This document shows positions 30,705 through 39,624 of a DNA stretch of 64,000 bases, piece after piece. The translations under genes and the position numbers were made by a program. The notes under the pieces are model-generated. The model searched no databases. It saw only the letters and a list, made by a program, of their open reading frames with translations, and had not been told where the DNA came from. Source of the DNA: Mycolicibacterium rutilum (lineage in GTDB: Bacteria; Actinomycetota; Actinomycetes; Mycobacteriales; Mycobacteriaceae); NCBI RefSeq assembly GCF_900108565.1, contig NZ_LT629971.1, positions 5,456,001 to 5,520,000 of the forward strand, in the 5' to 3' direction. Every line of letters begins with the position of its first letter. Within the stretch, counting starts at the first letter, position 1.

Positions 30705-31000
30705 ACCCCGACAACTACCTCTACCTGTCGGCGCTGCTGTTCACCATCGGCGCAGCCGGGGTCATGTTGCGGCGCAACGCGATCGTCATGTTCATGTGTG
30801 TGGAGCTGATGCTCAACGCGTGCAACCTGGCGTTCGTCTCGTTCTCCCGGATGCACGGCACGCTCGACGGTCAGGTCGTGGCGTTCTTCACCATGGTGGT
30901 CGCCGCGTGCGAGGTGGTGGTCGGGCTGGCGATCATCATGACCATCTTCCGCGCCCGCAAGTCCGCCTCCGTCGATGACGCCAGTCTGCTGAAACACTAG
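30701..31000 (+). CDS. nuoK: NADH-quinone oxidoreductase subunit K
   Basis: The 99-aa membrane subunit has three transmembrane helices, with the conserved glutamates in FMCVELMLNACNLAF (about residues 27-41) and in VVAACEVVVGLAIIM (about 63-77) that form part of the proton path. Length equals mycobacterial NuoK. The GTG start overlaps nuoJ. A 24-bp gap follows before nuoL. Confidence 0.95.
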   Translation: MNPDNYLYLSALLFTIGAAGVMLRRNAIVMFMCVELMLNACNLAFVSFSRMHGTLDGQVVAFFTMVVAACEVVVGLAIIMTIFRARKSASVDDASLLKH

Positions 31001-31024
31001 GTCTGCTGAGAACCGAAGGGCACG

Positions 31025-32905
31025 ATGACGATTCCAGTTTGGCTCACCATCGCACTGCCGCTTGCCGGTGCGGTGATCCTGTTGCTCGGCGGTCGACGCA
31101 CCGACGCCTGGGGGCATCTGCTGGGCTGCCTGGCCGCGATCGCGTCGTTCGTCGTCGCCGCCGTGCTGTTCGCCGGGATGCTCGGCCGCGGCGGTGAAGA
31201 CCGCGCGGTCCACGAGTCGCTGTTCTCCTGGGTACCCGTCGGCGGGTTGCAGGTCGACTTCGGGCTGCAACTCGACCAGCTGTCGATGTGTTTCGTGCTG
31301 CTGATCACCGGTGTCGGCTCGCTGATCCACATCTACTCGATCGGCTACATGGCCGAGGACCCCGGCAGGCGGCGGTTTTTCGCGTATCTGAACCTGTTCC
31401 TGTCGGCGATGCTGCTGCTGGTGCTCGCCGACAACTACCTCGGCCTCTACGTCGGCTGGGAAGGTGTGGGCCTGGCGTCCTACCTGCTGATCGGGTTCTG
31501 GGCCCATAAACCGTCGGCGGCCACCGCGGCCAAGAAGGCGTTCGTCGTCAACCGGGTCGGCGACATGGGCCTGGCGATCGCGCTGATGGTGATGTTCGCC
31601 TACATCGGATCCGTCTCGTACGAGGGCGTGTTCGCCGCGGCGCCGGCCGCCGGCGAAGGTGTGCTCACCGCGATCGGGCTGCTGTTGCTGCTGGCGGCGT
31701 GCGGCAAGTCGGCGCAGGTGCCGCTGCAGTCCTGGCTGGGCGACGCGATGGAGGGCCCGACGCCGGTGTCGGCGCTGATCCACGCCGCCACCATGGTCAC
31801 CGCGGGCGTCTACCTGATCGTGCGGTCCGGCCCGGTCTTCGACCTCGCCCCGAACGCGCAACTGGGTGTGGTCATCGTCGGCGCGGTGACGCTGCTGTTC
31901 GGCGCGGTGATCGGCTGCGCCAAGGACGACATCAAGAAAGCTCTTGCCGCGTCGACGATGTCGCAGATCGGCTACATGGTGCTGGCCGCAGGGCTGGGCC
32001 CGGTCGGTTATGCGTTCGCGATCATGCACCTGCTGACCCACGGCTTCTTCAAGGCCGGGCTGTTCCTGGGCGCCGGTTCGGTGATGCACGCGATGAATGA
32101 CGAGGTCGACATGCGCCGCTACGGCGGCCTGCGCAAAGCGCTGCCGATCACCTTCGCCACGTTCGGGCTCGGCTACCTGGCGATCATCGGGGTGCCACCG
32201 CTGGCGGGCTTCTTCTCCAAGGACGGCATCATCGAGGCCGCGCTCGGCGCCGGCGGCGTCAAGGGCATCATCCTCGGCGGGGCGACGATCCTCGGCGCCG
32301 GCATCACCGCGTTCTACATGACGCGGGTGATGCTGATGACGTTCTTCGGCGAAAAGCGGTGGGCCGAACATGCGCATCCACATGAGGCGCCTGCCGTGAT
32401 GACCTGGCCGATGATCCTGCTGGCCGTCGGCTCGGTCGGATCCGGTGCGGCGTTCGCGATCGGCGGCACCCTCGAACACTGGCTCGAACCCGTCGTCGGC
32501 ACGCACGAGGTGCACCACGTCGCCCCGGTATGGGTGGTGACGACGGTGATCCTGGCCGTCGTCGCGGTCGGCATCCTGATCGCCTACCGCATGTACGCGA
32601 CCAAGCCGGTGCCCGCCGATGTGCCTGCCGGATCGGCGCTCACCGTGGCCGCGCGCCGTGACCTCTACGGCGACGCGTTCAACGAGGCGGCGCTGATGCG
32701 GCCCGGCCAACTGCTCACCCGCGGGCTCGTCGAGATCGACGACGAAGCGGTCGACGGGGCGGCCAGCGGCCTGGCCGGCCTGGTGTCCCGGTTGTCGGAT
32801 GGCCTGCGCCAGTGGCAGACCGGGTTCGCCCGCTCGTACGCATTGTCGATGCTCGGAGGTGCGGTTCTGGTGCTCGCGGCGATCCTGGCGGTGCAACTGT
32901 GGTGA
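31025..32905 (+). CDS. nuoL: NADH-quinone oxidoreductase subunit L
   Basis: The 626-aa antiporter-like subunit is at the far end of the membrane arm and carries one proton channel and the lateral helix. The core motif includes GWEGVGLASYLLIGFWAHKPSAATAAKKAF (about residues 144-173, in pieces), LHAATMVTAGVYL-type ALIHAATMVTAGVYL, and LTHGFFKAGLFLGAGSVMHA. The C-terminal part beyond about residue 480 contains the lateral helix. An AAGGGCACG site precedes the ATG. The stop overlaps nuoM. Confidence 0.95.
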   Translation: MTIPVWLTIALPLAGAVILLLGGRRTDAWGHLLGCLAAIASFVVAAVLFAGMLGRGGEDRAVHESLFSWVPVGGLQVDFGLQLDQLSMCFVLLITGVGSLIHIYSIGYMAEDPGRRRFFAYLNLFLSAMLLLVLADNYLGLYVGWEGVGLASYLLIGFWAHKPSAATAAKKAFVVNRVGDMGLAIALMVMFAYIGSVSYEGVFAAAPAAGEGVLTAIGLLLLLAACGKSAQVPLQSWLGDAMEGPTPVSALIHAATMVTAGVYLIVRSGPVFDLAPNAQLGVVIVGAVTLLFGAVIGCAKDDIKKALAASTMSQIGYMVLAAGLGPVGYAFAIMHLLTHGFFKAGLFLGAGSVMHAMNDEVDMRRYGGLRKALPITFATFGLGYLAIIGVPPLAGFFSKDGIIEAALGAGGVKGIILGGATILGAGITAFYMTRVMLMTFFGEKRWAEHAHPHEAPAVMTWPMILLAVGSVGSGAAFAIGGTLEHWLEPVVGTHEVHHVAPVWVVTTVILAVVAVGILIAYRMYATKPVPADVPAGSALTVAARRDLYGDAFNEAALMRPGQLLTRGLVEIDDEAVDGAASGLAGLVSRLSDGLRQWQTGFARSYALSMLGGAVLVLAAILAVQLW

Positions 32906-34467
32906 GCACCTTCCCCTGGCTGACCGTGCTGTGGGCCACGCCGACCGTCGGCGCGGCGCTGGTGATCCTGCTGCCCGCCGCCCAGCGGGTGCTGGCCAAG
33001 TGGTTCGCGCTGGCCATCTCGGTGGCCGTGCTCGCGGTCACCGCGGTGCTGGCCGTCGGGTTCGACCCGGGCGGTGAGCAGTACCAGTTCGTCGAATCGC
33101 ACCGCTGGATACCGTCGTTCGGCACCGGCTACATCCTCGGCGTCGACGGCATCGCATTGGCGATCGTCGTGCTCACCGCCGTGCTCGTGCCGCTGCTGAT
33201 CATCGCGGGCTGGAACGACGCCGACGCGTTGACCGGGCTGCGCGGCCGGTCCGTGCAGACCTACCTCGCGCTGACGCTGGCGGTCGAGGGCATGGTCATC
33301 ATGTCGCTGGTGTCGCTGGACATCCTGCTGTTCTACGTGTTCTTCGAAGCGATGCTGATCCCGATGTACTTCCTCATCGGCGGCTTCGGCGGCGCGAACC
33401 GCTCCAAGGCGGCGGTGAAGTTCCTGCTGTACAACCTCTTCGGCGGTCTGATCATGCTGGCCGCGGTGATCGGGCTGTACGTGGTGACCGCGGGCAGCGA
33501 CGCGTTCGACTCCGGCACCTTCGACTTCCGCCTCATCGTGGCCGCGGTGTCCAGCGGTGAGTTCGTCGTCAACCCCGCCGTGATGAACCTGCTGTTCCTC
33601 GGGTTCATGTTCGCGTTCGCCGTCAAGGCGCCGCTGTGGCCGTTCCACCGCTGGCTGCCCGACGCCGCGGTGGAAGCGACGCCGGCGAGCGCGGTGCTGA
33701 TGATGGCGGTGATGGACAAGGTCGGCACGTTCGGCATGCTGCGCTACTGCCTGCAGTTGTTCCCCGACGCGTCACAGTATTTCCAGCCGCTGGTCGTCAC
33801 GCTGGCGGTGGTCGGCATCGTCTACGGCGCGATCGTCGCGATCGGCCAGACGGACGTCATGCGGCTCATCGCCTACACGTCGATCTCGCACTTCGGTTTC
33901 ATCATCCTGGGCATCTTCGTGATGACCAGCCAGGGCCAGTCCGGGTCGACGCTCTATATGGTCAACCACGGCCTGTCGACCGCCGCTCTGTTCCTGATTG
34001 CCGGGTTCCTGGTGTCGCGCAGGGGAACCCGCCTGATCAACGCCTACGGCGGTGTGCAGAAGGTGGCGCCCGTGCTGGCGGGCACCTTCCTGGTCGCCGG
34101 GCTGGCGACGCTGTCGCTGCCCGGCCTGGCCCCGTTCATCAGCGAATTCCTGGTCCTGATCGGCACGTTCACCCGTTACCCGGTGCTGGCGGTGTTCGCG
34201 GCCACCGCGCTGGTGCTCTCGGCGATCTACATCCTGTGGATGTACCAGCGGATGATGACCGGGCCGGTGACCGACGGCAACGACCGCGTGCCCGACCTGC
34301 TGCCGCGCGAACTCGTCGTCGTCGCACCGCTCATCGCGCTGCTGCTGGTGCTCGGCGTCTACCCCAAGCCCGCGCTCGACGTCATCAACCCGGCGGTCGA
34401 CCACACGTTGACCACCATCGACCAACCTGACCCCGCACCCAGACTCGCGGAAGGGCCGACGCCGTGA
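32902..34467 (+). CDS. nuoM: NADH-quinone oxidoreductase subunit M
   Basis: The 521-aa antiporter-like subunit. The channel Glu sits in VFFEAMLIPMYFLIGGFGG (about residues 149-167), with the conserved Lys/His set in KAPLWPFHRWLPDAAVEAT and the SISHFGFIILGIF helix. The GTG at 32902 overlaps the nuoL stop; the frame is open to 32812, but this start gives the normal first helix. The stop overlaps the nuoN GTG. Confidence 0.95.
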   Translation: MSTFPWLTVLWATPTVGAALVILLPAAQRVLAKWFALAISVAVLAVTAVLAVGFDPGGEQYQFVESHRWIPSFGTGYILGVDGIALAIVVLTAVLVPLLIIAGWNDADALTGLRGRSVQTYLALTLAVEGMVIMSLVSLDILLFYVFFEAMLIPMYFLIGGFGGANRSKAAVKFLLYNLFGGLIMLAAVIGLYVVTAGSDAFDSGTFDFRLIVAAVSSGEFVVNPAVMNLLFLGFMFAFAVKAPLWPFHRWLPDAAVEATPASAVLMMAVMDKVGTFGMLRYCLQLFPDASQYFQPLVVTLAVVGIVYGAIVAIGQTDVMRLIAYTSISHFGFIILGIFVMTSQGQSGSTLYMVNHGLSTAALFLIAGFLVSRRGTRLINAYGGVQKVAPVLAGTFLVAGLATLSLPGLAPFISEFLVLIGTFTRYPVLAVFAATALVLSAIYILWMYQRMMTGPVTDGNDRVPDLLPRELVVVAPLIALLLVLGVYPKPALDVINPAVDHTLTTIDQPDPAPRLAEGPTP

Positions 34468-36041
34468 CCCTGACCCCGCCCACCGTCGAATACGGCCTGG
34501 TCTCCCCGATCCTGATCATCTTCGGGGTGGCCATCGCCGGTGTTCTCGTCGAGGCGTTCCTGCCGCGGCAGGGCCGCTACCGGGCCCAGCTGCTGCTGGC
34601 GTTCGGCGGTCTGGCCGCCGCGCTGGCCGCCGTCGTCGTGCTCGCCCGCGACCTGCACGGCAGCGTCGGACGCTCGGCGGTGATGGGCGCCGTCGTCGTC
34701 GACACGCCCGCGCTGTTTCTGCAGGGCACGATCTTGGTCGTTGGCGTGCTCGGCGTACTGCTCATCGCCGAACGCGAGATCCCTGCCCGCGCAGGCGGAG
34801 ACGACGGCGGACGCGGGCTCGACGGGTTCACCGCGCAGGCGTCCGCGGTGCCCGGCAGCGTGGCCGAGCAACTGGCCACCAAGGCCGCGGTCATCCAGAC
34901 CGAGGTGTTCCCGCTGACACTGTTCGCGATCGGCGGCATGCTGCTGTTCCCCGCCTCCGACGACCTGCTGACGATGTTCATCGCGCTGGAGGTCCTGTCG
35001 CTGCCGCTGTACCTGCTGTGCGGACTGGCGCGCCGGCGACGCCTGCTGTCGCAGGAGGCGGCGCTCAAGTACTTCCTGCTGGGTGCGTTCTCGTCGGCGT
35101 TCTTCCTGTACGGCATGGGGATGCTGTACGGCTTCGCGGGCACGCTGAACCTTGACGGCATCGCCGAGGTCGTCCAATCCGGTTCGGGCAACACGTCACT
35201 GGCGCTGATCGGCACCGGTCTGCTGCTGGTCGGGGTGCTGTTCAAGATCGGCGCGGTGCCGTTCCACGCGTGGATCCCCGACGTGTACCAGGGCGCGCCG
35301 ACGCCGATCACCGCGTTCATGGCGGCGGCGACGAAAATCGCCGCGTTCGGCGCGATGCTGCGGGTGTTCTACGTCGCGCTACCCGAGCTGCGTGACGACT
35401 GGCGGCCGATCCTGTGGGCGATCGCGATCCTCACGATGGTGGTGGGCACCGTCACCGCCGTCACACAGGTCGACGTCAAGCGGATGCTCGCGTATTCCGC
35501 GGTGGCGCACACCGGGTTCATCCTGACCGGCGTGATCGCCGCGAACGAGGCGGGGCTGTCGTCGACGCTGTTCTATCTGTTCGCCTACGGATTCAGCACC
35601 GTCGGCGCGTTCGCGGTCGTCAGCCTGGTCCGCGACGCCGCGGGCGAGGAGGACACCGCGATGGCGCGGTGGGCCGGGCTCGGGCGGCGGTATCCGATTG
35701 TCGGCATTGTCTTTTCGCTGTTTCTGCTGGCCTTCGCCGGCATTCCGCTGACCAGTGGGTTCGTCAGCAAGTTCGCGGTGTTCAAGGCCGCCGGTGAGGG
35801 CGGGGCGATCCCGCTGGTCGTCGTCGGTGTCGTCGCGAGCGCGATCGCCGCGTACTTCTACGTGCGGGTGATCGTGTTGATGTTCTTCACCGATCCGCCC
35901 GAGGATGCGCCGACGGTGGTGGCGCCGAGCCTGCTGAGCACCGGGGTGGTGACCGTGACCGCGGCGGTGACGTTCGCGCTGGGCGCGCTTCCGCAGCCGC
36001 TGCTGGATCTGGCGAACCACGCCGACCAGTTCCTGCGGTAG
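34464..36041 (+). CDS. nuoN: NADH-quinone oxidoreductase subunit N
   Basis: The 525-aa antiporter-like subunit that ends the operon. Signatures are MFIALEVLSLPLYLLCGLARRR (pieces near residues 171-192), KIGAVPFHAWIPDVYQGAPTPITAFMA and VKRMLAYSAVAHTGFIL. Residues about 105-135 form a polar Gly/Asp-rich loop that is longer than in E. coli. It ends 4 bp before the stop of the convergent TetR gene, with no clear terminator hairpin in between. Confidence 0.95.
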   Translation: MTLTPPTVEYGLVSPILIIFGVAIAGVLVEAFLPRQGRYRAQLLLAFGGLAAALAAVVVLARDLHGSVGRSAVMGAVVVDTPALFLQGTILVVGVLGVLLIAEREIPARAGGDDGGRGLDGFTAQASAVPGSVAEQLATKAAVIQTEVFPLTLFAIGGMLLFPASDDLLTMFIALEVLSLPLYLLCGLARRRRLLSQEAALKYFLLGAFSSAFFLYGMGMLYGFAGTLNLDGIAEVVQSGSGNTSLALIGTGLLLVGVLFKIGAVPFHAWIPDVYQGAPTPITAFMAAATKIAAFGAMLRVFYVALPELRDDWRPILWAIAILTMVVGTVTAVTQVDVKRMLAYSAVAHTGFILTGVIAANEAGLSSTLFYLFAYGFSTVGAFAVVSLVRDAAGEEDTAMARWAGLGRRYPIVGIVFSLFLLAFAGIPLTSGFVSKFAVFKAAGEGGAIPLVVVGVVASAIAAYFYVRVIVLMFFTDPPEDAPTVVAPSLLSTGVVTVTAAVTFALGALPQPLLDLANHADQFLR

Positions 36042-36045
36042 CCAC

Positions 36046-36630
36046 TCACGTCAGCAGCCCGACCTGGCGGTAGGCGCTCTCCAGGTAGCGCCGCATCTGC
36101 CGCGGCGTCGGCGGATCCGGTTGCAGCACACGGTATGTGACAGCACCGGCGAGCATGTCGACCAGGACCTCGAGGTCGGCGTCCGCGGCGACCACGCCGT
36201 CGTCTTGCGCTCGGCGCAGCATGGCGAGCACCGCCGCGCGTCGCGGCGCGATGTGATGATTCCAGTACGTCTGCATCAGGGCCGGATGCGAGACGGCAGA
36301 CCCGTAGATCTGGGCGACGAGTCCGCGGAACTTCGGGTCGGTCGCCGTGGTGGCGGCGGCGGCGATGTTGCGCCTGATGTGGTCGCGGATGTCGTCCGGC
36401 TCGTCACTTGTGGGCCAGCGGATGTCCGCGCTCACATGCGATTCGACGGCGTCGGCGACCAGCCGCTCCTTGGTCGACCACCGCCGGTAGACGGTCGGTT
36501 TCCCGACGCCGGCCCGCTTGGCGACCTGTTCCATGCTCATGCCGGCGATGCCGTGTTCGATGAACAGGTCGAGCGCCGCGGTGAGGATCGCCGCATCGGT
36601 CGCCGGGTCACGGGGGCGGCCCCGCGTCAT
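36046..36630 (-). CDS. TetR-family regulator (C-terminal TetR_C_16-like)
   Basis: The 194-aa protein begins MTRGRPRDPATDAAILTAA and has the HTH AGMSMEQVAKRAGVGKPTVYRRW (about residues 29-51), the RPRDP-type class of TetR. The ligand domain contains PALMQTYWNHHIAPRRAAV, typical of the C-terminal 16 group. The ATG at 36630 overlaps the stop of the upstream monooxygenase gene by 4 bp, so both belong to one minus-strand operon with the operator at 38094-38110. It likely represses that operon and perhaps the divergent crotonase. Confidence 0.85.
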   Translation of the reverse strand: MTRGRPRDPATDAAILTAALDLFIEHGIAGMSMEQVAKRAGVGKPTVYRRWSTKERLVADAVESHVSADIRWPTSDEPDDIRDHIRRNIAAAATTATDPKFRGLVAQIYGSAVSHPALMQTYWNHHIAPRRAAVLAMLRRAQDDGVVAADADLEVLVDMLAGAVTYRVLQPDPPTPRQMRRYLESAYRQVGLLT

Positions 36631-38084
36631 CGCACCGTACCCACGGTCAACGCGCGGCGCAGCCAGTCGTCGAGGCTGCCGGGATCGGTTCCGCGCCAGG
36701 CCAGGTGGCCATCGGGACGCACCAGCAGGGCATCGCCGCGCCGGTCGCCGAGCAGCGCGACGCCGGGGCCGAGTCGGCTCTGCGCGACATCGTGCAGTGT
36801 CTGATCGCCGGACAGCAGTCCCCACCCGCCCTTCAGTTCGGCGCCGGAAACCTCGGCGACGCGGTCGCCGGGGCGGGGCCGCGGATAGGGCAGGGATCTT
36901 TCGGCCAGCGGACCGCGCCGGTAACTCACCCACAGTTGCGATGTCTGATAGGTGACCCGGCGCTGCACCCAGGGACGGTTCATCACGGGGACGAGAAGCC
37001 GGTCGCGGACGAAGCGGCCGAAACCGTGCTGTGCGACATTGAGTTTCGTCACCGCGCTGGTGCTGCGCAGGACTTCGGTGGCCAGGGGCCGACGTTCGGT
37101 CTCGTAGGTGTCGAGCAGTGCGGGTTGTGCGCGGCCGCCGATCACGGTCGCCAGTTTCCACGCGAGGTTCTCGGCGTCGCCCAGCCCGGTGAGCATCCCC
37201 TGTCCACCGAACGGTGCGTGGGTGTGGGCGGCGTCGCCCGCGATGAACACCCGTCCTCGCCGGTAGGTGTCGGCGAGACGGCGATGCACGCGAAACGTCG
37301 ACAGCCATCCGGCGCCGGTGATCCGGACGGCGCGCCCGGTGCGGTCCGGCAGGATACGTTCCAGGCGGACGAAAAGCTCGGCGTCGTCGGGCTTTCCGGA
37401 CGGACCGTCGGGGTCGTAGGCGATGATGCGCCACATCCCGCCGGGCATCGGCATCGCGCCGAGCATGCCCGCCGGATGGATCCATCCGGTGGTGCCGGAC
37501 CGGTCCAGATCCCAGTCGAGCGCGACATCGGCGAGCAGGAACCGTTCGCTGAGCTTGACGCCGGGAAAGCCGATGCCGGCGATCCGGCGGACTGCGCTTC
37601 CGGCGCCGTCGCAGCCGATCAACCAGTCGGCGTCGAGGTCCGCGCCAGACGCCGCGTGGGCGGTGACACCGGTCGGCGTCTGGGTGAGCCCGGTCAGTTC
37701 GGTGCCCCAGGTGATCTCGCCGCCGAGTTCGGCCAATCGTGTGCGCAGGGCGGCCTCGACCTCGGCCTGCGAGATGACCATCGGCGGCGCGGCGGTGTGC
37801 AGTCCGGGATCACCGAACTTGATGTGCATGACGGGCCGGTCGCCGAGGTAGGTCGTGATGCTCATCGCCCGGACCGAGCGGTCCGGCAGGTCGCCGAGCG
37901 CACCGAGCCGGTCGAGCACCTCGGAGCCGCGCGCGTGCAGGAAGTTGGCCCGCGAGGTCGTCGCCGGCCCGTCGGCGCAGTCGATGACGCGGACCGCGAC
38001 GCCGTGTGCGAGCAGCCCGCAGGCAGCTGCCAGACCGGTCGGGCCGGCACCCACCACCAGGACCGCGGTGCGCGACATCATCAT
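36627..38084 (-). CDS. FAD-dependent aromatic monooxygenase (PheA/TfdB, RebC-like)
   Basis: The 485-aa flavoprotein is of the class A hydroxylase group. The FAD motif VLVVGAGPTGLAAACGLLAHG (about residues 9-29, read in two parts), the DG motif IGCDGAGSAVRRIAG, and the second FAD motif VFIAGDAAHTHAPFGGQGMLTGLGDAENLAWKL (in parts) are all present. A C-terminal thioredoxin-like domain closes it. The GTG/ATG run at the start (three Met codons) leaves the exact start uncertain by up to 6 bp. Such enzymes hydroxylate phenols and polyketide-type aromatics, and this one may confer rifamycin-type drug inactivation or aromatic catabolism. Substrate not determinable. Confidence 0.8.
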   Translation of the reverse strand: MMMSRTAVLVVGAGPTGLAAACGLLAHGVAVRVIDCADGPATTSRANFLHARGSEVLDRLGALGDLPDRSVRAMSITTYLGDRPVMHIKFGDPGLHTAAPPMVISQAEVEAALRTRLAELGGEITWGTELTGLTQTPTGVTAHAASGADLDADWLIGCDGAGSAVRRIAGIGFPGVKLSERFLLADVALDWDLDRSGTTGWIHPAGMLGAMPMPGGMWRIIAYDPDGPSGKPDDAELFVRLERILPDRTGRAVRITGAGWLSTFRVHRRLADTYRRGRVFIAGDAAHTHAPFGGQGMLTGLGDAENLAWKLATVIGGRAQPALLDTYETERRPLATEVLRSTSAVTKLNVAQHGFGRFVRDRLLVPVMNRPWVQRRVTYQTSQLWVSYRRGPLAERSLPYPRPRPGDRVAEVSGAELKGGWGLLSGDQTLHDVAQSRLGPGVALLGDRRGDALLVRPDGHLAWRGTDPGSLDDWLRRALTVGTVR

Positions 38085-38093
38085 CCTTTCTAA

Positions 38094-38110
38094 TACGAAA
38101 CGGTTCCGTA
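38094..38110. promoter_or_regulatory. 17-bp operator between monooxygenase and crotonase genes
   Basis: TACGAAACGGTTCCGTA is a dyad with a single mismatched pair besides the centre. It lies 10 bp upstream of the monooxygenase start (minus) and 44 bp upstream of the crotonase GTG (plus). A TACATT hexamer (38142-38147) 6 nt before that GTG suggests a leaderless plus-strand promoter. The TetR at 36046-36630 is the likely ligand. Confidence 0.6.
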
Positions 38111-38153
38111 ATGGAATCTACGCTTCTCGACGCCGTCCCGCTACATTCATCTG

Positions 38154-38930
38154 GTGACCGCAGAACCGCTCGTCCTCGTCGCCGACCACGGCCCGGTCCG
38201 GGTGCTGACGCTCAACCGGCCCGAAGCCCGAAATGCGTTGAGCCGCGCGCTGATCAAAGCCGCTTACGCCGCGCTGACCGACGCTGACGCCGATGAGTCC
38301 GTGCGCGTCGTCGTCCTCACCGGCACCGATCCCGCCTTCTGCGCAGGGGTGGATCTCAAGGAGGCGCAGCGCGACGGGTTGAGCTACTTCGAGGAGTTCC
38401 GTTCGCAGAGTTGCATCGCCGCGACCGGCAACATGCGCACCCCGATCGTCGCGGCGATCAACGGCGCGACCTTCACCGGTGGTCTCGAGATGGCGCTGGG
38501 TTGCGACTTTCTCATCGCCTCCGAGCGGGCGGTGTTCGCCGACACCCACGCCCGCGTCGGCATCCTGCCCGGTGGCGGTATGACCGCGCGACTCCCCCAA
38601 CTGGTCGGGCTCGGGATGGCGCGCCGGTTGTCGATGACCGGCGAGGTGGTCGACGCCGCCCGTGCCGAGCGGATCGGGCTGGTGACCGAGGTCGTCGCGC
38701 ACGGCCGACTGCTGGACCGCGCGTTCGAGTTGGCCACGCAGATCGCCGAGGTGCCGGGTCCGGTCATGCGGGGGCTCAAGGAGATCTACACGACCGGCGC
38801 CGCCGCGGTGATCGATCCGGCGCTGGCAGCCGAGGCGGAGATCGCGTTCGCTCAGCACCGCGATTTCGAGGGACTCGGCGATCGGTTCCAGGCGGTCACC
38901 GAGCGCAACAAGAGCCAGATCGACGGCTGA
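38154..38930 (+). CDS. Enoyl-CoA hydratase/isomerase family protein (crotonase)
   Basis: The 258-aa crotonase-fold protein has the N-terminal VRVLTLNRPEARNALSRAL, the oxyanion-hole AFCAGVDLKE (about residues 61-70) and INGATFTGGLEMALGCDFLIAS with the first catalytic Glu. At the position of the second catalytic Glu the sequence reads FADTHARVGILPG, that is His, so this may not be a classical hydratase. The gene is expressed divergently from the FAD monooxygenase across a shared operator. The GTG start at 38154 is supported by the leaderless promoter. Confidence 0.8.
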   Translation: MTAEPLVLVADHGPVRVLTLNRPEARNALSRALIKAAYAALTDADADESVRVVVLTGTDPAFCAGVDLKEAQRDGLSYFEEFRSQSCIAATGNMRTPIVAAINGATFTGGLEMALGCDFLIASERAVFADTHARVGILPGGGMTARLPQLVGLGMARRLSMTGEVVDAARAERIGLVTEVVAHGRLLDRAFELATQIAEVPGPVMRGLKEIYTTGAAAVIDPALAAEAEIAFAQHRDFEGLGDRFQAVTERNKSQIDG

Positions 38931-38938
38931 ATTCGCGG

Positions 38939-39619
38939 CTACCGAGACGTGCGTTTGAGGATGAACTCGACCGTGCGGCGGCCGTCGAACTCCGGGCGCG
39001 GTGTCGTCGTCATATCGACCTGCCTGCGGGCCTGGTCGACGACGGGGGTGTCCGGGTCGAGCACCGACAGGTACACCTTGTGCTCGGCCAGCGACGCGAC
39101 GGCCCGCTCGAAACAGCCGTCGTCGATCACCTCGGCGTGCGTGACCTCTGGGCCGTTCTGGAACAGCCATCGCGGCGGTTCGGCCAGCGAGTCGTAGGCG
39201 TCGAGGACCGCGGCGGCGAACTCCATGTGGTCGCGCTGGTTCGGCGCGCCGGGCGCCCACTCGGGCCCGCCGTAGATGCTGATCACCACATCGGGTCGCA
39301 GGGCGGTGATCGCCGTGGTGATGGCCGCCCGCAGTTCGGCGGTGTTGCGGATGTCGCTGTCGGGAAAGTCCCAGAACTGCACGTCGGCGACGCCGACGAC
39401 GGCCGCCGACCGCAGCTGCTCGCGTTCACGCAGCGGCCCCGCCTGCTCGGGCGGCATGCCGGCGATACCCGCCTCTCCCCGACTGGCCAGCGCGTAGTGC
39501 ACGGTCCGGCCCTCGCGCGTCCACTTCGCGACCGCGGCCGCGCAGCCGTACTCCGGATCGTCGGGGTGCGGCACCAGCACCAGGGCGGTGCGCCAGTCGG
39601 CGGGAAACGGCTCGAGCAC
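38939..39619 (-). CDS. PIG-L family (LmbE-like) deacetylase
   Basis: The 226-aa protein is of the zinc-dependent N-acetyl-sugar deacetylase family. The metal motif PHPDD is at about residues 17-21 (LVLVPHPDDPEYGC), followed by SRGEAGIAG and the later His in RDHMEFAAAVLDAY. In mycobacteria the known members are MshB and Mca (mycothiol synthesis and conjugate cleavage), but those are longer (about 290-300 aa). It is convergent with the crotonase gene and lies 5 bp after the TetR gene on the same strand, so the two are probably cotranscribed. Substrate unknown. Confidence 0.8.
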   Translation of the reverse strand: MLEPFPADWRTALVLVPHPDDPEYGCAAAVAKWTREGRTVHYALASRGEAGIAGMPPEQAGPLREREQLRSAAVVGVADVQFWDFPDSDIRNTAELRAAITTAITALRPDVVISIYGGPEWAPGAPNQRDHMEFAAAVLDAYDSLAEPPRWLFQNGPEVTHAEVIDDGCFERAVASLAEHKVYLSVLDPDTPVVDQARRQVDMTTTPRPEFDGRRTVEFILKRTSR

Positions 39620-39624
39620 GCTCG

